Source: Coleophoma eucalyptorum
Taxonomy: Eukaryota > Ascomycota > Leotiomycetes > Helotiales > Dermateaceae
Direction of reading: 5' to 3'
DNA: 64,000 nt
Assembly (NCBI GenBank): GCA_026120035.1
Contig: JALRME010000003.1
Coordinates: 310,001 to 374,000 of the forward strand
Shown here in pieces: positions 11,880-23,905 of the stretch (positions are counted from its first letter, which is position 1; each line of letters starts with the position of its first letter). The notes beneath the pieces were generated by a model. The model was not told where the DNA came from. It did no database searches and was given only the letters and a program-made list of their open reading frames with translations. A program made the position numbers and the translations under genes.

Positions 11880-12844
11880 CTACCTATTCCTGCGCACGCA
11901 AAGATCAGTTCTGATCACCCATTTCTCGCCATCCCTCACTTCTCTGCCTTCATGCTACGAAGGTTAGCTAAATTTGTAACTAATACAGCCATCAACTTAC
12001 CAGCATACAATCATTGCCGTGCTTGTGTAGAAGGAGCATCCCAGTCTCCAGACTGACCACGATCTCTTTGTCAATTGGAGAACTTTTCTGTGGAAAATCG
12101 TCAGGATAGAACACAGTCTCCCCGCCTTGGCATCCCGTTGTCGGAGATGTCAAGTAAAGGAGAATTGTCCACGTTGTCTTTACTGGCGTGGTTGTGGCCT
12201 TTGTAGGGATATTAAGCATGTTGGATTCATCGTCTGGAAGTAGTGAGTAAGGGGCATAGTTCAGAGTGCTAGTAACTGGAAATAATCTGCTTACAATGCT
12301 TGTCAAAGTACTGACCCTTCGTATACCTATATATCCGGATTGATGGGTTAAGACCTACGACTTCGCCACCCCTTTATCCGTCAGCCACCCACATATCGGG
12401 CTTGTCTTGTAGATAATAGGTTCTCACTTACCAAAGTCTTGTACGTTCCTCCTGTGACATAGAGTCCCGATCTTCGATATCCCCATCTTCTCCACCGCCA
12501 CATACCAGCTCTCTCAGCCCTGTCTCAATCCATAGTCTGTTTGCAAACACTGGATCATCCACCTGAAACCTGTCGTTCACTCTCAAAGCCTCGCCCTTCT
12601 TCGGCTTGCCCGGCGTGGTCACGAGGGGCAACGTCTTCAGGAAGGTCACATAATTCTTGCACAAGGACGAGGTCCAGAAGTTTCGGATGACTACAATTTT
12701 TGATTCGCTGACACTCTCGAGTGAGAGGTCTGAATTTGGTAGGAGAGGTTTGAAGGCTGGCCAATCTGGTGTAGATGCCTCTACCTGAGGCTTGACCTTG
12801 TGAAGGGGCTGCTTGGAGCTGGAATGCTTTTTCGATGGTGCCAT
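11880..12844 (-). CDS. 2-oxoglutarate/Fe(II) dioxygenase, prolyl 4-hydroxylase-like
   Basis: Four exons: 12844-12432, 12371-12295, 12233-12001, 11954-11880, giving 265 residues. The double-stranded beta-helix metal site is complete only after splicing. His163-x-Asp165 lies in KGQYFDKHYDES, across the second junction. The distal His242 opens the last exon (HEGREVRDGEKW), followed by a basic residue in WVIRTD for the 2-oxoglutarate carboxylate. There is no signal peptide. The N-terminus is Lys/Ser-rich (MAPSKKHSSSKQ), which suggests a cytosolic or nuclear enzyme rather than a collagen-type hydroxylase of the secretory pathway. It presumably hydroxylates a protein residue. The substrate is unknown. 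It is divergently arranged with the secreted-protein gene at 13467. Confidence 0.87.
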
Positions 12845-13466
12845 TATTATCTCTCTCCTCTTCTGGGCTTTGTTTGTCTTTCAATAGATCCAAGGCAGTG
12901 ATTGAATTTGGCAGAGTTGTGGAATTCGATATTGAGGATTTAACAACATTTACCTCTGAAGCCTCCATACAGCACTGGGACAACTCGAGTACGGTGGCCG
13001 GATAGCGTACAAGACGACTTCAGTTTGAACTCCCACTAAGCGCGTCGTACTACTGCTTCTTCAATTCTCTCTTTTCTTGCACCCACCTTGTGTCATCCGT
13101 CATCTACTATCCATTACCAAGTTTGCATATCCTTCTTTACCAGAAGTATGGCTTGTAGGACTCTCCGAATCCGGCGATGTAGGTGCTTCAAGCGGGTTCT
13201 GGATGTCAGGCCTCAAGCTGGTGTGCACCCCTCATTCCACACCTCCGTCTACACGCCAGAAATAAACAAAAAAATAATTCAGCAAGGGATGAATATCATG
13301 AACCCTTCGCGCCTTTCATCCTACAGGCTATATATTATGAGTATATACATATAGGCACTGTTCCGTTCGGTAGGTCGCAGGTTTTAATTAACCCTTAGTA
13401 TTACTGTCTTCCTTTTCCTTTTAAGTCTGCTTTCTGGAGGTATATTATCATTGGGAGACAGTCGGT
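12845..13466. promoter_or_regulatory. Divergent intergenic promoter region
   Basis: This 622-base stretch separates the start codons of the hydroxylase (minus) and the secreted protein (plus). Close to the plus-strand gene are A/T-rich segments (tatatattatgagtatata near 13330) that could act as core promoter. I see no clear operator. Confidence 0.45.
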
Positions 13467-14727
13467 ATGGCTTCACCACGGTCATTTATTTTCCTTGCCA
13501 CTTGGGCGTTGTGGGTCTTGCCCATACAAGCTTGGTTTTGGACTCATCATGCAGATGCTCCGTTGAAGTATCACCCCAAGCAATTTCGAAGACGAAGTGA
13601 TTCTGCTCAAGTCTCTGCCTCGTCATGGGCAGTGAACTCGAGCATATTTTCAGGGCTTGAAGGCTGGAATGCCTCCACAACACGAAGTGCATTGGCTGCG
13701 GCCTTCACATCCTCACCTGGCCCGTCAACCAGAGTAACACCTATAGCGACCTTACAAGGCAATATTGTGACCTCAATATTACCCCAGTACGAAGTGTGCA
13801 ACTTGCCAGGGTCTAGTATAACTTCATGTTCGACGATTCATGAGACCTTGACTGTCTCTTCTTGCTCTACAGTCGTCACCGGTTTCTTCACCAAAGTCAC
13901 CGTTAGCGACTGCAATCAATTTATCACCTTTTCATCACAGAGCAGTTATTCCCTGGCTACTGCTTCTGTGACTCCAACAACGAATGCTGCAAATGAAGTT
14001 CGCGAGACACCTTCAGTGACGACTTATTTGGAGAGCATCGTTTCTTATTATGTTGCCCCATGGCAGTCTTTAGCTGCAAACAAGCCATCCGGGATTATCT
14101 TGACTGTTTGCACAACAGATTACACGGGCTTTGAATTTTGCATCCAGGTTCAAGAAGTCTGGGTGGTCCATACGGCGTACATACCTGTGATAGTGACTAG
14201 CAGTTTAGCCTTCTCACGCTCATTCACATCTGTAGGTAACTCCAACTGTTTTGGGTCACACCATTCTTACATGTTTAGCCTGTTGTTATTCTGTTTGGTT
14301 CCAGTCTGAGTATAACCGCAAACTCTGGGGACTTTAATTTCTCTACTCAAATTGAGTACTCGAGCATGTCCGCAAATGCAACTACAAGTACATCTATCAT
14401 CAGCACTCGATCTCTAGTGCAGCTCTCGACCACCGTCAACCCGCAATCATTTACGGCCGCATTTGCACCTATCCAAAGCGTATCTTCCTACAATAGAGTA
14501 ACCACGCCCACAACCACTGTACGAAAAACTATCCGTGTGACAGAGGGCGTTACGATAACCAAGACCCTGGGTGGTAACCAGATATACTCTACTGCGTCTT
14601 TGAGTGCAGAACCGTAAGGCGCCTTTTCACTAACCTAAAGCTCCTGACTGACTCCTGTAGGACCACGACTCGGTATTTAACTTTAACACTCACAAGAACA
14701 ACTACTGTCTACGCACAAAAGCGTTGA
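13467..14727 (+). CDS. Secreted Ser/Thr-rich protein, unknown function
   Basis: Three exons: 13467-14231, 14279-14613, 14661-14727, giving 388 residues. The first 22 residues form a good signal peptide (hydrophobic FIFLATWALWVLPIQA). The mature chain is rich in Ser, Thr and Val, with pairs of cysteines spaced through residues 110-150 and two more near 215-225. Its many T-T-T and T-V-T runs are typical of fungal O-glycosylated wall or surface proteins. The C-terminus is polar and ends in QKR, so there is no GPI-attachment signal, unlike many proteins of this type. The short third exon supplies a Thr-rich tail. I recognise no named domain. A wall-associated or secreted glycoprotein is the most that can be said. 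Confidence 0.75.
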
Positions 14728-15680
14728 AGGCTTTTGAAACTTGGGTTAAGCATTTGCATTTTGTCGGCACGGTGTTATCTGGCGGTCTTGCGGAGTGGGA
14801 TTCTTCCGGTGCGTATCTCGGGCGGCGACTGTCAAGTTTTTGATATCCAATCTGTATTTTGATGGTTTTTGTTTTAGAAATTCTTGATCTTGCAAGATAC
14901 AATTCTTAGTAACCAGCTTGGCCGTGTATGTTGGTAGGACCTATGCTCTTCTTGACTTCTCAGCAGTTTCCTGCCTTGCACCCCTGTTTCCTTGGTATAG
15001 TCTCATATATTAACTAAAGTATCTCCATATTGTATTCGATACTTCGCAAATAGTAGCGAAATCCTTCGGTTGAGATCTTGCTCGCGCAGACACATCCTGA
15101 AACAAACAGTGGTCAAGGGTTCAATGAATGCGATGGCGAGTTCCTATAAACAGACACTAGATTTCTGGCGACCCCTTTCCACCCTTTTCGGAGTCATAGA
15201 TATCTTGGTGAGGATTCATAAGCTTAGTCGTGCTCGCTTGTTCCTTGACTTCAATAAAAGGCAATTAATGAAAACAACTATGGTAACTTAGGCGACGAAA
15301 TTTGCAGCAGGCTTCAACAACTAATGCGATTCTTGTTTATGCTGTTCAAGTATATAATATCCTGCTCTGGCAGATTTTACATGCTGAAGTCACATGTTTG
15401 GATCTCAGTGGCTCAGAAAACTGGAATGTGAAGAGAAAGATGGTTTTCTCCACCCGACGTTGTCGAGCACAGGTGTGTCCCTATCTCCCGAAGACAAGCC
15501 ATGGCCCTAACCTAACCCCCACCTATACTACCGCCAATTCCATAACCACAATACCGGATTCGACCGATCAGCAACGACAGCGATCAATCTGGAACATCTT
15601 GATGGCCGTATCAGACTGCTCTCCTTACCTGCCACGCTCATGCCTTCCATATAACCCAAATTCTTGATTCTCTCTTCGCA
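14728..15680. other. Intergenic region upstream of a regulator
   Basis: This 950-base stretch holds the 3' flank of the secreted protein and the promoter of the Zn2Cys6 gene at 15681. The open frames present are short and motif-free. Confidence 0.5.
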
Positions 15681-17751
15681 ATGCCGAGTCTACCTAGAAA
15701 CGCGTGCACGGAGTGCCGGTCTGTGAGACCATGATATACATGAACCCCTATGGTGAAGCCAACTAATTGACCATAGAACACGCAAGTGCAAATGTATCGT
15801 CTCGGGAATAGGATTGAAATGTGAAAGATGTGCGAAGCATAGTCTCCCCTGCTCTTATGTTACGCCTCCAGGTTCTGGACCAAATTCAGGATACAGAACA
15901 GATTCAATCATAAATGGACCTCGACCTGAAACAGAGCGTTCTCGTTCTTTAAGACACGATGAAATTTCTACTATCCATGGGAACCCATCTTCGGGAAATA
16001 CTAGCGGTTTCGACATAGGGGAAGGTACTCCAGCAGAAATTTTGCGGGAGGGGGAACTCACATATGAGTTGTTGCTGCTTTATTTCAATAACTTTAGCGA
16101 CATCCATTTTATGTTTGATAAGGATTCATTCATGAGGCAAGTTGCTATAGGAGAGGCTCCCAAAGTAATTTTGCATGGCATGATGGCTCTCAGTGTGAAG
16201 TATTTATTTGCATCGTCCAAAATCACTGAACCCAACTAACCTGCTCAGATACTCGAGCTTGCCAATCTTTGGAAAGAGGCCTCGGTCTCATCGTGGCGAG
16301 CCTCTATTCCATGAAGCTAGAAAGTTATTGAAGAATGATTTTGATCACGCTTCTCTAACGACAATCCAAGCCTATATCCTACTTAGCACTTATCATCTCA
16401 CATTCGGCGGTGCAAGAAAGGCCTGGCTATACCTTTGTATGTCGGCAAGTAGCGTCCCAGCGCTCTAGGCTAATCTCTTTACCTAGGCACTGCAAGCGGC
16501 ATGTGTAAAGTCCTCAGACTTGCAGAAGATAGTGCAGAGAGTGACCCTCTGAGAAAGGAAATGATACGAAGGCTTTTCGCAACTGTGATCCTAATGGATC
16601 GCATGATATCACCATCTTTAAATGTACCTCTGAATTTCTCTCTCCACGAAGCATTTCGCCAACCATGCGATGAGGATGAATTCAAGAGAATCAAATTCCG
16701 CCAACCCCCTCTAACTCAATCATTTTCGCCTGCTAATCTGGTCGATGAGATTCTCAAGTTGTCTAAGATCTTCGCTCAAATCTGTTTGTTTCATCGTCAC
16801 GGTGGAGAAGCAGAAACATGGCAAGATCTAGAACGTCAGCAGAAGGAGTGGCCAAAGACATTGCACGAGTCACTTGCTTATAGTCCGATCAATTTTGAAA
16901 GTCATCGCATTCGCCACAACCTACGACAATTTATCTACCTTCACCTCCTCTATCACCACGTCTCTCAGTTAATCTACTTCCCCTATCTACGATCCAGTGG
17001 TTCAGAGCTAACAACTGAGACGAATCGACTTCGAAGCCTGGATTGCTGTTTCCATGCTTCGCGTATCACAGAAATTGTGCAGTATTGTTACATGACAGCC
17101 GGATTTGATATCCACAATGTTTCTTTTGGTCAGATCCTTACGGTCGCTGCTGCCGTCCATATGCATGCATGCTTGACTGCGAGTTCGAAAGAGCAGAGGG
17201 AGCAGTCACAAAATCATCTCCTCATAATAACTGACACTTTGTCAAGAGCCAGAGAGCACTGTCGCATCTTCGACCGGATTGTAAGTGCTTAGTCTGAGGT
17301 TTAGGCCTATACTTACGAAATGTAGTCCGCACAGCTAGACAAATTCCTTCAGATTTGTGGGCAGAGTTCATCATCAAGAAATGTTTTTGACAAGAATCAA
17401 CGCTTGCTACGTCAAATCCTCCATTATGGAACTGCTTACGAATATATGAATCATCAGAACTCTGGTAAGTTATTCGATGTATCTGATAAGGAATTCAACT
17501 CACTAGGATTATCAGGTCGCCTCGAAGCACCTAGTGATACATCATCCGATTCTAGAACTCCTCCACATGGATCTGCGTCTGCTCCTATCGCCCCAGTCCT
17601 GTCTGCAGAATATATCGACTGGCTAGCAACAAACGCAGATTCTGTAGATGCATTTCAAAATTGTGCTTGGCTTTATTCGGACTCCTCTCTGAACGATTTG
17701 TACTCGTTATGCTTTACGGAACCGACCTTTCCAGCAAATGGCGTGTTCTAA
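15681..17751 (+). CDS. Zn2Cys6 transcription factor with fungal middle homology region
   Basis: Five exons: 15681-15718, 15777-16199, 16249-16436, 16487-17280, 17326-17751, giving 622 residues. The first junction falls inside the zinc cluster: CTECR from exon 1 joins RTRKCKC, then LKCERC and HSLPC. The spacing between the second and third ligand cysteines is odd: candidates sit five and seven residues away rather than the usual six. Exons 3-4 carry the fungal-specific regulatory domain (ALSVKYSS, HRGEPLF, then LSTYHLTFGGARKAW and the following helical block). It opens the cluster of metabolic genes at 18.7-26.2 kb and could regulate it, but that is inference from position. The first intron uses a GTCTGT donor. 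Upstream ATGs are out of frame. Confidence 0.85.
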
Positions 17752-18701
17752 GCACATCCTGGGGCTATAAAAGGAAAATATATTCCTCATAACTGGTATC
17801 CACAACTCTTATTGTGGCCATCCAAATATCTCGGGTTGGAAGGAAACTGCCGGCTAAATCGTGCAGGGCGCGATTACATTTGCATGGCCTTTAGCCATGT
17901 ACCACGCTTCACACAATGCTTAAGGCGAAAACGGCCTACATCTTGCAGTAGACTCAGATTTATAAGTTTGATTCGAAAGTAGCTAGTGTTGAACAACTAC
18001 TGTTACGAATCACCTGTACTTCATATAAAGATCCCAAACGATACTGAAATTATTCCAAGAGGAAAAGGATTGTTCGGAACTCTATATTTGGTTTGCTCAT
18101 TCAGACTACCGTCCATAATTAAGAGGCAACGCTTTCTCGAACTTCTTCTCGGCATAGCTACCCTACTAAGAGGCTACGAATAGTTAACAAATGGCACAAG
18201 GTACGAATTCATGATTGCGTCACAAAAAGGAAGGTCTAGCTTGGGCAACACGCTGATTCTTGTCAAGATATAGCGAGATTAGTCTAGAAAGCCTTCGAAA
18301 GTGCGGCATGGTACAGACTGTTTCTTGAAGTTTGGTAATCCATGTAAGCTGGGATGTACATATAGGAAAGTGAGATATTTATTTGACTTAAACAACATGC
18401 AGTATGAATAAGGCGGGTATGGTTGAGTTGGAACATCCTGTTTGGGTGCAGAATACCAGAATGCAAGGAATGAGGAGAATTTTGGTGAAATATCTGAATA
18501 ATACCCGAAACAAGAAACTGAGCTTTATAGTTAACTTATGGGACCATCGAATAAAGGATGATGTTGATTGTGTCTCCGTGTCTCTGGACAGTTGGAGGAT
18601 GAGTGTTCTGTGATCGAGCGAAGAACCTTAAATTATAAAATCACTGTCACCCAAAAGGCAAGAAGTGTACCGAGATCACGCATGATTAATTTGCTACTCT
18701 G
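17752..18701. other. Convergent intergenic region
   Basis: This 950-base stretch lies between the stops of the regulator (plus) and the esterase (minus). It contains only short unconvincing open frames. Confidence 0.5.
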
Positions 18702-19840
18702 TCATAGAAGTGCGTGCCTGATTTCCAAAGACAGCATATCGATGTATTGTTTCGCTTGTTCAAGAGCTGGTGGATGTCATTAGTAAAGGTTTACATTACT
18801 ACTGGAAGGGAATAGAAAACTTACCTTCATCCATATGCATAAAGGGGTGTGGTACACCTTCAAACCTCTTGAGGGTCACCACATTCCCATGTTCTACAAG
18901 CCTTCGAGCATAAGCCTCACCCTCATCTCTAAGTGGGTCACATCCGGCCGTGTAGATCACTGTCTTTCCAACATCTCTAAAGTTTGGTGCCTGCATCAAA
19001 TCCGCAAACCAACCTACTGCCTTCATCTGCAGCTCTCTTTCTGATGGTTCCTTGCTCAGACTGCTCCATTTGAGAATATCAAACCACTTTAACCTTGCCC
19101 AATTAAGAGTTGGCGCGAATTCCATCTCTTGCATACTTGGATACGGACTTTCGCTTGCGGTGTTGTATTTACTTAAATCATCAATCGTTGGTGTGCCCAC
19201 GGCTGTAAGCTTAACTGAGATGTTGGCATCTCTTGCGAGATGTGCAATTGCAAGTGCTATGCATCCACCAGCTGAGACACCACCAATCGATATCCTCGCT
19301 GGATCGATGTTGAATTTTTTTGAGCCTTCTTCCGAGGCAATATATTTGAGAGCTTCGAAAGAGTCAAGAATTCCCGTGGGGAAGACATTTTCTGGTACCA
19401 GACGGTAGTCGACATCGATGACTGCAACATTTGCTTTGGCAACTATGTGCTTGCAAATATGCGACTCGGTATCAAGATCTCCCAAACCCCAGCCTGCACC
19501 ATATCAGTATGATTCTATGCTTGTAACTTCAAATCTCACCTCCACCGTGGTAATCAATATGTACTGGCCATGGGCCTGAACCGGATGGCTCGTACATTCT
19601 GACTGCTATTTCCACTCCTCCATGCCCCGGAACCTTCGTCTCCCATTGTTTCGCAGCATCGGGTGCTGGTGCTGTGCCATACGAGTAAAGAACGGAGTAT
19701 TTGGTGCGAAGGAAGCCAAGATCGATTGGCTTGTTTGGTATGGGGGCTACATGCTTATTGTACAGCTCGATAAATGTTGGGTCAAGGGAGGATAGAACGG
19801 ATGGGTGTATAGGATTGAGAGCTTCGTGATGTTCTGACAT
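18702..19840 (-). CDS. Alpha/beta hydrolase, hormone-sensitive-lipase-type esterase
   Basis: Three exons: 19840-19540, 19493-18825, 18766-18702, giving 344 residues. The oxyanion-hole motif HGGG (His98) is completed across the first junction (YHGGGWGLGDLD). The catalytic Ser174 is in GVSAGG. Asp286 (GCDPLRDEG) and His316 (VPHPFMHMD) complete the triad. The last exon adds the family's C-terminal helix (LEQAKQYIDM). No signal peptide is seen, so it is probably cytosolic. It would hydrolyse a carboxylic ester, or possibly a lactone. It shares a 643-base promoter region with the reductase at 20484, which argues that the two are co-expressed. Confidence 0.9.
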
Positions 19841-20483
19841 TTTGCTTGTATGATGGGAGAGTTCGGGGTGCGAAGATCAGGCAGGATAAGGAGAGTCGTA
19901 TATCAAATACTAAATGGCCTCAAACAATCTCCTCGCACTTTGGCAATAGTCAGTAGTGACCATGGATCTGACCATCATCAGCAAAACACTCTCTCCTGGT
20001 TCAAGCAACTTGATTACGAAAATGGCCATTATACAAAGTGGGGAGCTCCGATATGTCGTCAATAGTTCCGATAAGACAGACCTTGCGAAGGGAAAGATGG
20101 GGACGATAGCGATGCGACGGGTGCATGAACCCCTAAAGAGCCTGTCCATCCCAGTCGCCCCGCCCCTCCCCTCCACAACTTCCAGGGGTTTTTGATTTGC
20201 GACGGCGACTCTACCCATCTCAAGTCTTCAACAATACACAACTAGCATGCTGCGCTTGTCGATATTTCAACCGCGATTGCGGCATTCAACGATAGAAGGC
20301 CTGTTTCTTGACTGCTATATGCTGGTGGATCCCCCGTGATCAGCAAGATATACCTGTAGAAGGCCGAGCAGTTATGGACAGAGGCCGATGTAGGATCTCA
20401 AGGAAATCCTTCTATGCCATGGTCTATTAACTTGCCTCTTGATCTTTCCAACTTCCCTCAAAATTACTCACCCTTACCTTAAT
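19841..20483. promoter_or_regulatory. Bidirectional promoter between esterase and reductase
   Basis: This 643-base region separates two divergent start codons. It includes an everted CCG-N6-CGG sequence at 20271-20282, the kind of half-site pair that Zn2Cys6 dimers bind. No gene is seen in it. Confidence 0.5.
20271..20282. promoter_or_regulatory. Candidate Zn2Cys6 binding site (CCG-N6-CGG)
   Basis: The sequence CCGCGATTGCGG is an everted pair of CGG triplets lying 202 bases before the reductase start. Such 12-mers occur by chance often enough that this is only a candidate. Confidence 0.25.
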
Positions 20484-21574
20484 ATGCCTTCAATCACAGC
20501 CCCAGCTACCGTCTTTGTTACAGGCGCAAATGGCTTCATCGCAGCTCATTGTATTGCCCACCTTCTCCAAGCCGGTTTCAAGGTGGTTGGCACGGTGAGA
20601 AGCTCGGCCAAGGCAGATGCAGTAATTCAATCGCATTCGAATCACCCAAACTTGCGTCTCGAAATTGTGCCCGACGTTACAGCAGATTCTTGCTTCAATG
20701 CTGCAATTAAAGGTTGCGATGCCGTTCTCCATCTCGCTGCACCATTCGGTTACGCATATAAGAATTTTGAAGAAGAGCTCCTCCTGCCATCCATCAATGG
20801 CACGCTTGCAATTTGCGTAGCTGCCTCCCAAGAGGAGAGCGTGAAGCGTGTGGTTTTGACGAGTAGTTTCGCGAGTGTTTATGACGCGAGTAAAGGATTA
20901 GATCCAGAGAAAACATATACCGAAGAGGATTGGTGCCCATTGACCTATGAAGATGGAAAGAATGCTGCAATCACGCCTGTCGCGTATAGGGCTAGCAAGG
21001 TACTTGCAGAGAAAACAGCTTGGGATTTTGTGAATGAGAAACATCCAAAATGGGACTTGGTAACACTTTGTCCGGGTATGGTTTTCGGAGCACTTTTACC
21101 AGGAACGATAGAAAGTATAGCGCACCTGAATACCAGCAATGCTATTGTCTGGAGCTTGCTGGATGCGAAGGATGTGCCAGATACGAAAGGACCTAGTAAG
21201 AAATGGAATCTATGAATTAAGAAGTGGGAAGCTAATTGAGCACAGTTTGGACATCTGCCACAGCTCTTGCTGCGGCACATACCAGCGCCCTTATGACTGC
21301 AGCTGCATCTGGTGAAAGATACCTGGTTACAAACGGCACGTACGACTTACAGGAGCTTGCAGATATTATACATGCTTCTTCGAGCATTTCTGCAGAGATC
21401 AAAACGAGAGTTCCCAAGGGCAAGCCTGGAAAGAGACTGGCAGAGAGTCATTACAAGGTTGATAACAGCAAAGTAGTGAAGGCATTGGCACTGGAGGAGC
21501 CATCGTTGGAGAACACAGTTGTTCCGCTCATAAACCAATTGGCTGAGCTGGAAAAAATCACTGCTAAGTCCTGA
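20484..21574 (+). CDS. NAD(P)-dependent reductase, dihydroflavonol-4-reductase/GRE2-like
   Basis: Two exons: 20484-21195 and 21246-21574, giving 346 residues. The N-terminal Rossmann motif is TGANGFIA, followed by an Arg that suggests NADPH use (VVGTVRSS). The extended-SDR active site is present: Ser in LTSSFASV and Tyr-x3-Lys in YRASK, then LCPGMVFG. Exon 2 gives the C-terminal substrate lobe (GERYLVTNGTYDLQELADI). The family reduces ketones, aldehydes or flavonoid-like carbonyls and is found in both detoxification and tailoring pathways. It pairs divergently with the esterase and is followed by a convergent FAD monooxygenase. The ATG at 20484 gives the normal start for the family. A frame extension to 20439 is not needed. 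Confidence 0.9.
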
Positions 21575-21906
21575 GCCGCTTGTACTGCAGGTATGCTTTC
21601 TGCAACTTTAGTTGTTTTCCCAATCTTCAAAGATTATCATCAGATAGTGTATCTCTGGAGTGATTTCAATGACTGCACGTCGTCCAAAACCCATGCGAAA
21701 GTACTCAAGAAGCCTTGATGATTTAAATATGATTTTTACAAGACATTTGCTATCCCGAAAGATCCTTAAGATCCGTTGATGAAAGCAAATAAGCCTCAAT
21801 GTACTCCTATTTTCCATCATTATCCCTAGCTACATGACATTTCCATATCAAATATAATCTTCTTGGTAATACAGGCATAAGCATTACATTATGAGCTTCG
21901 CCCACT
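21575..21906. other. Convergent intergenic region
   Basis: This 332-base AT-rich spacer separates the reductase stop from the monooxygenase stop. I see no gene. Confidence 0.5.
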
Positions 21907-23235
21907 CTAAATCCTCTCGGTCCTTCTTGCCAGGATTGCGCTGTCCTTGTTCAACCTCTTGAAATCATGTGCATCCATACAAGCTTGTCGACTCATTATA
22001 ACCGCCCAAGAAGTACGCTCCCTCATCTCCTTTTCAAACTCAATAATAGCCTCCTTTTGTGTCAGTTTGCCTTGTTGTATCTTCAGGAGGTAATCATACA
22101 GATGTCTCGCATCTGTGATACCATGGTTTGCAGCCTCACCGCGATCTGAATCCTCTGTCAGCACAATTCAATTACACGAAATAGACTATAATGGCTTTCA
22201 AGATACTCACACATTGTCATTGCATGCGCTGCATCACCTATCAGAGTTACCTTTCCGTCATGGTTTGGCCACTCAAGGCAAGGCCAATCAGCCAGCTTTA
22301 TCTCAATTATCTCAGTTTCCTCGGGTATGTCTTGAATGGCCTTCTTCAAACGGCTCTCGAATACTTGAGCGAGAGATTTGAGCTTCGCCAGTTTCCCCTC
22401 TTCACTCGCTGGGGTCTCATCCTCAGGGCCTTTTACAGGCCAGGAGATATTCAATTGTGCAGAGTAATATTCTGACTCCCCAGTAGAGCCATTGACTTCC
22501 GGCGTATCCAGAGTTGAAAACCACATGAATGTGCCCGTCTTCGGGTGACATCCTTGGAATAGAAGTGGGTCGAGAGAGCGGAGTGGTGCAATATCTGCTG
22601 GCGATAACTTCACTGTTCCTCCTAGAAAGCGGACGGGAAGTTGGTTGAGCGCTCCAGTCTCTGGGCACATGGTTCTTCTGAGCTTACTCATTGCCCCGTC
22701 CGCACCGATAAGCAGTTTGCCTTGTGCTTCGCTTGAATCGGTAAATGTTACTCGAACACTATCTTGCGTTGTCTGATACCCAGCTATACTCTTATTCCAT
22801 TGCACGTCTATTCCTTCCAGTAGTAGTTTCCTAAACTTCTCTCTATTGATTCTCAGTCTCTTGGAAGGTGGAATTTGAAAAACGGGGTTTGCGTCCTCGA
22901 GATTTAAGAATAAAAATTGGCCAGTATCGTTGCGACCTATTTCAGGGTCAACTTGAATTGAGGCAAGTTTATCGAAAACTTCAGCTGGAAGACAGTGCTG
23001 TAAGGCGGCGAGTGCCCAATGTATTGTGATTCCCCAGCCATGACCTCTCGCATCAATATGTGCATCGCGGTCGTAGATCAGAAAAGGAATCCCCTCCTGT
23101 ACGCAATGCAATCAGTCTTGGGGTATGTGTGATTGGAATCGATTTTCGGCTATGATATACCTTCTTCAGTGACTGGGCGAGGACTAACCCCACGACTCCT
23201 GCTCCTATAATGAGGATTGGTGATGCAGAAGACAT
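21907..23235 (-). CDS. FAD-dependent monooxygenase
   Basis: Three exons: 23235-23161, 23096-22211, 22145-21907, giving 399 residues. Exon 1 encodes only the first FAD-binding strand and loop (ILIIGAGVVGLVLAQSLKK). The middle has the DG motif (LLIGADGAMSKLR). The second FAD motif is GDAAHAMTMY, joined at the last splice to RGEAANHGITDA, with the donor set so that a Tyr codon is split 1+2. This is a class A flavin hydroxylase of the type found in fungal secondary-metabolite and phytoalexin-detoxification pathways. Its substrate is unknown. It shares a divergent promoter with the double-cluster regulator at 23906, a common arrangement for a pathway gene and its regulator. Confidence 0.88.
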
Positions 23236-23905
23236 ATTGGCCACCTAATTTTGCGTTGGCAAGTTGAACTCCTGCTTGGATTCACTCTCGGTTAGATCAG
23301 GTCCAAACTTGGCTCCGCTGGCTTGGAGACAGCAGGGTCTTATTCCGGGATGATATTTTCTGTTTCCACAAGCAAGGCCCTTTGGGTATATAAGGTAATC
23401 AAATAAATCAATTCCGGTATATCCTCCACTTCTAGAAGTCCAGCGGCGGCAGGTGTTTGTAGTCTTACTGGAGTTTGAGTTCAAGATATAATTACCACGG
23501 AGCCAAGCAAATACCGAGCTTAAAAATCACCACATCATCCACTGGCATATAAAATGCTTAACAATGCAGAGTGAAGGGCATCTTGCCTTGCTATCGGCCT
23601 TCTTATGACGCCCAGGAAGACTTTTGGATTTGCTTATCAGAAGTGGTGTGAGCTGTGCCGCACCCCACATCCTCGTATCTAGACATTCTGATTGGTTGAC
23701 CCGTCGCATAGGGACGGCGACACCCATCAGTCTAAGGGGATCTTGGAGCGCTGGACCAGCACTTCTCTTCATCTTATCTCCAGCAAAGAGCTGTAGGAAT
23801 GGAGGCTCTCGAAGATTGAACTCCATAAACCGTCGTATATCCCTAACGACCGTGCCTCGGCCGTCAAAGCTTCATCTGCATTGCTTTTCCATGTGTCATA
23901 ACTTC
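23236..23905. promoter_or_regulatory. Bidirectional promoter between monooxygenase and regulator
   Basis: This 670-base region lies between divergent start codons. It contains an everted CCG-N5-CGG at 23850-23860, very close to the regulator's start, which would fit autoregulation. An open frame runs through part of it on the plus strand but has no motifs before the zinc cluster. Confidence 0.45.
23850..23860. promoter_or_regulatory. Candidate Zn2Cys6 binding site (CCG-N5-CGG)
   Basis: CCGTGCCTCGG lies 46 bases before the regulator start. The spacing differs from the site at 20271, so the two are not clearly the same operator. Confidence 0.2.

Noticed and set aside
12555..12983. Open frame of 142 codons overlapping the hydroxylase
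   Set aside because: It is a shifted-frame shadow of exon 1 of the prolyl-hydroxylase-like gene, which has a complete metal site.
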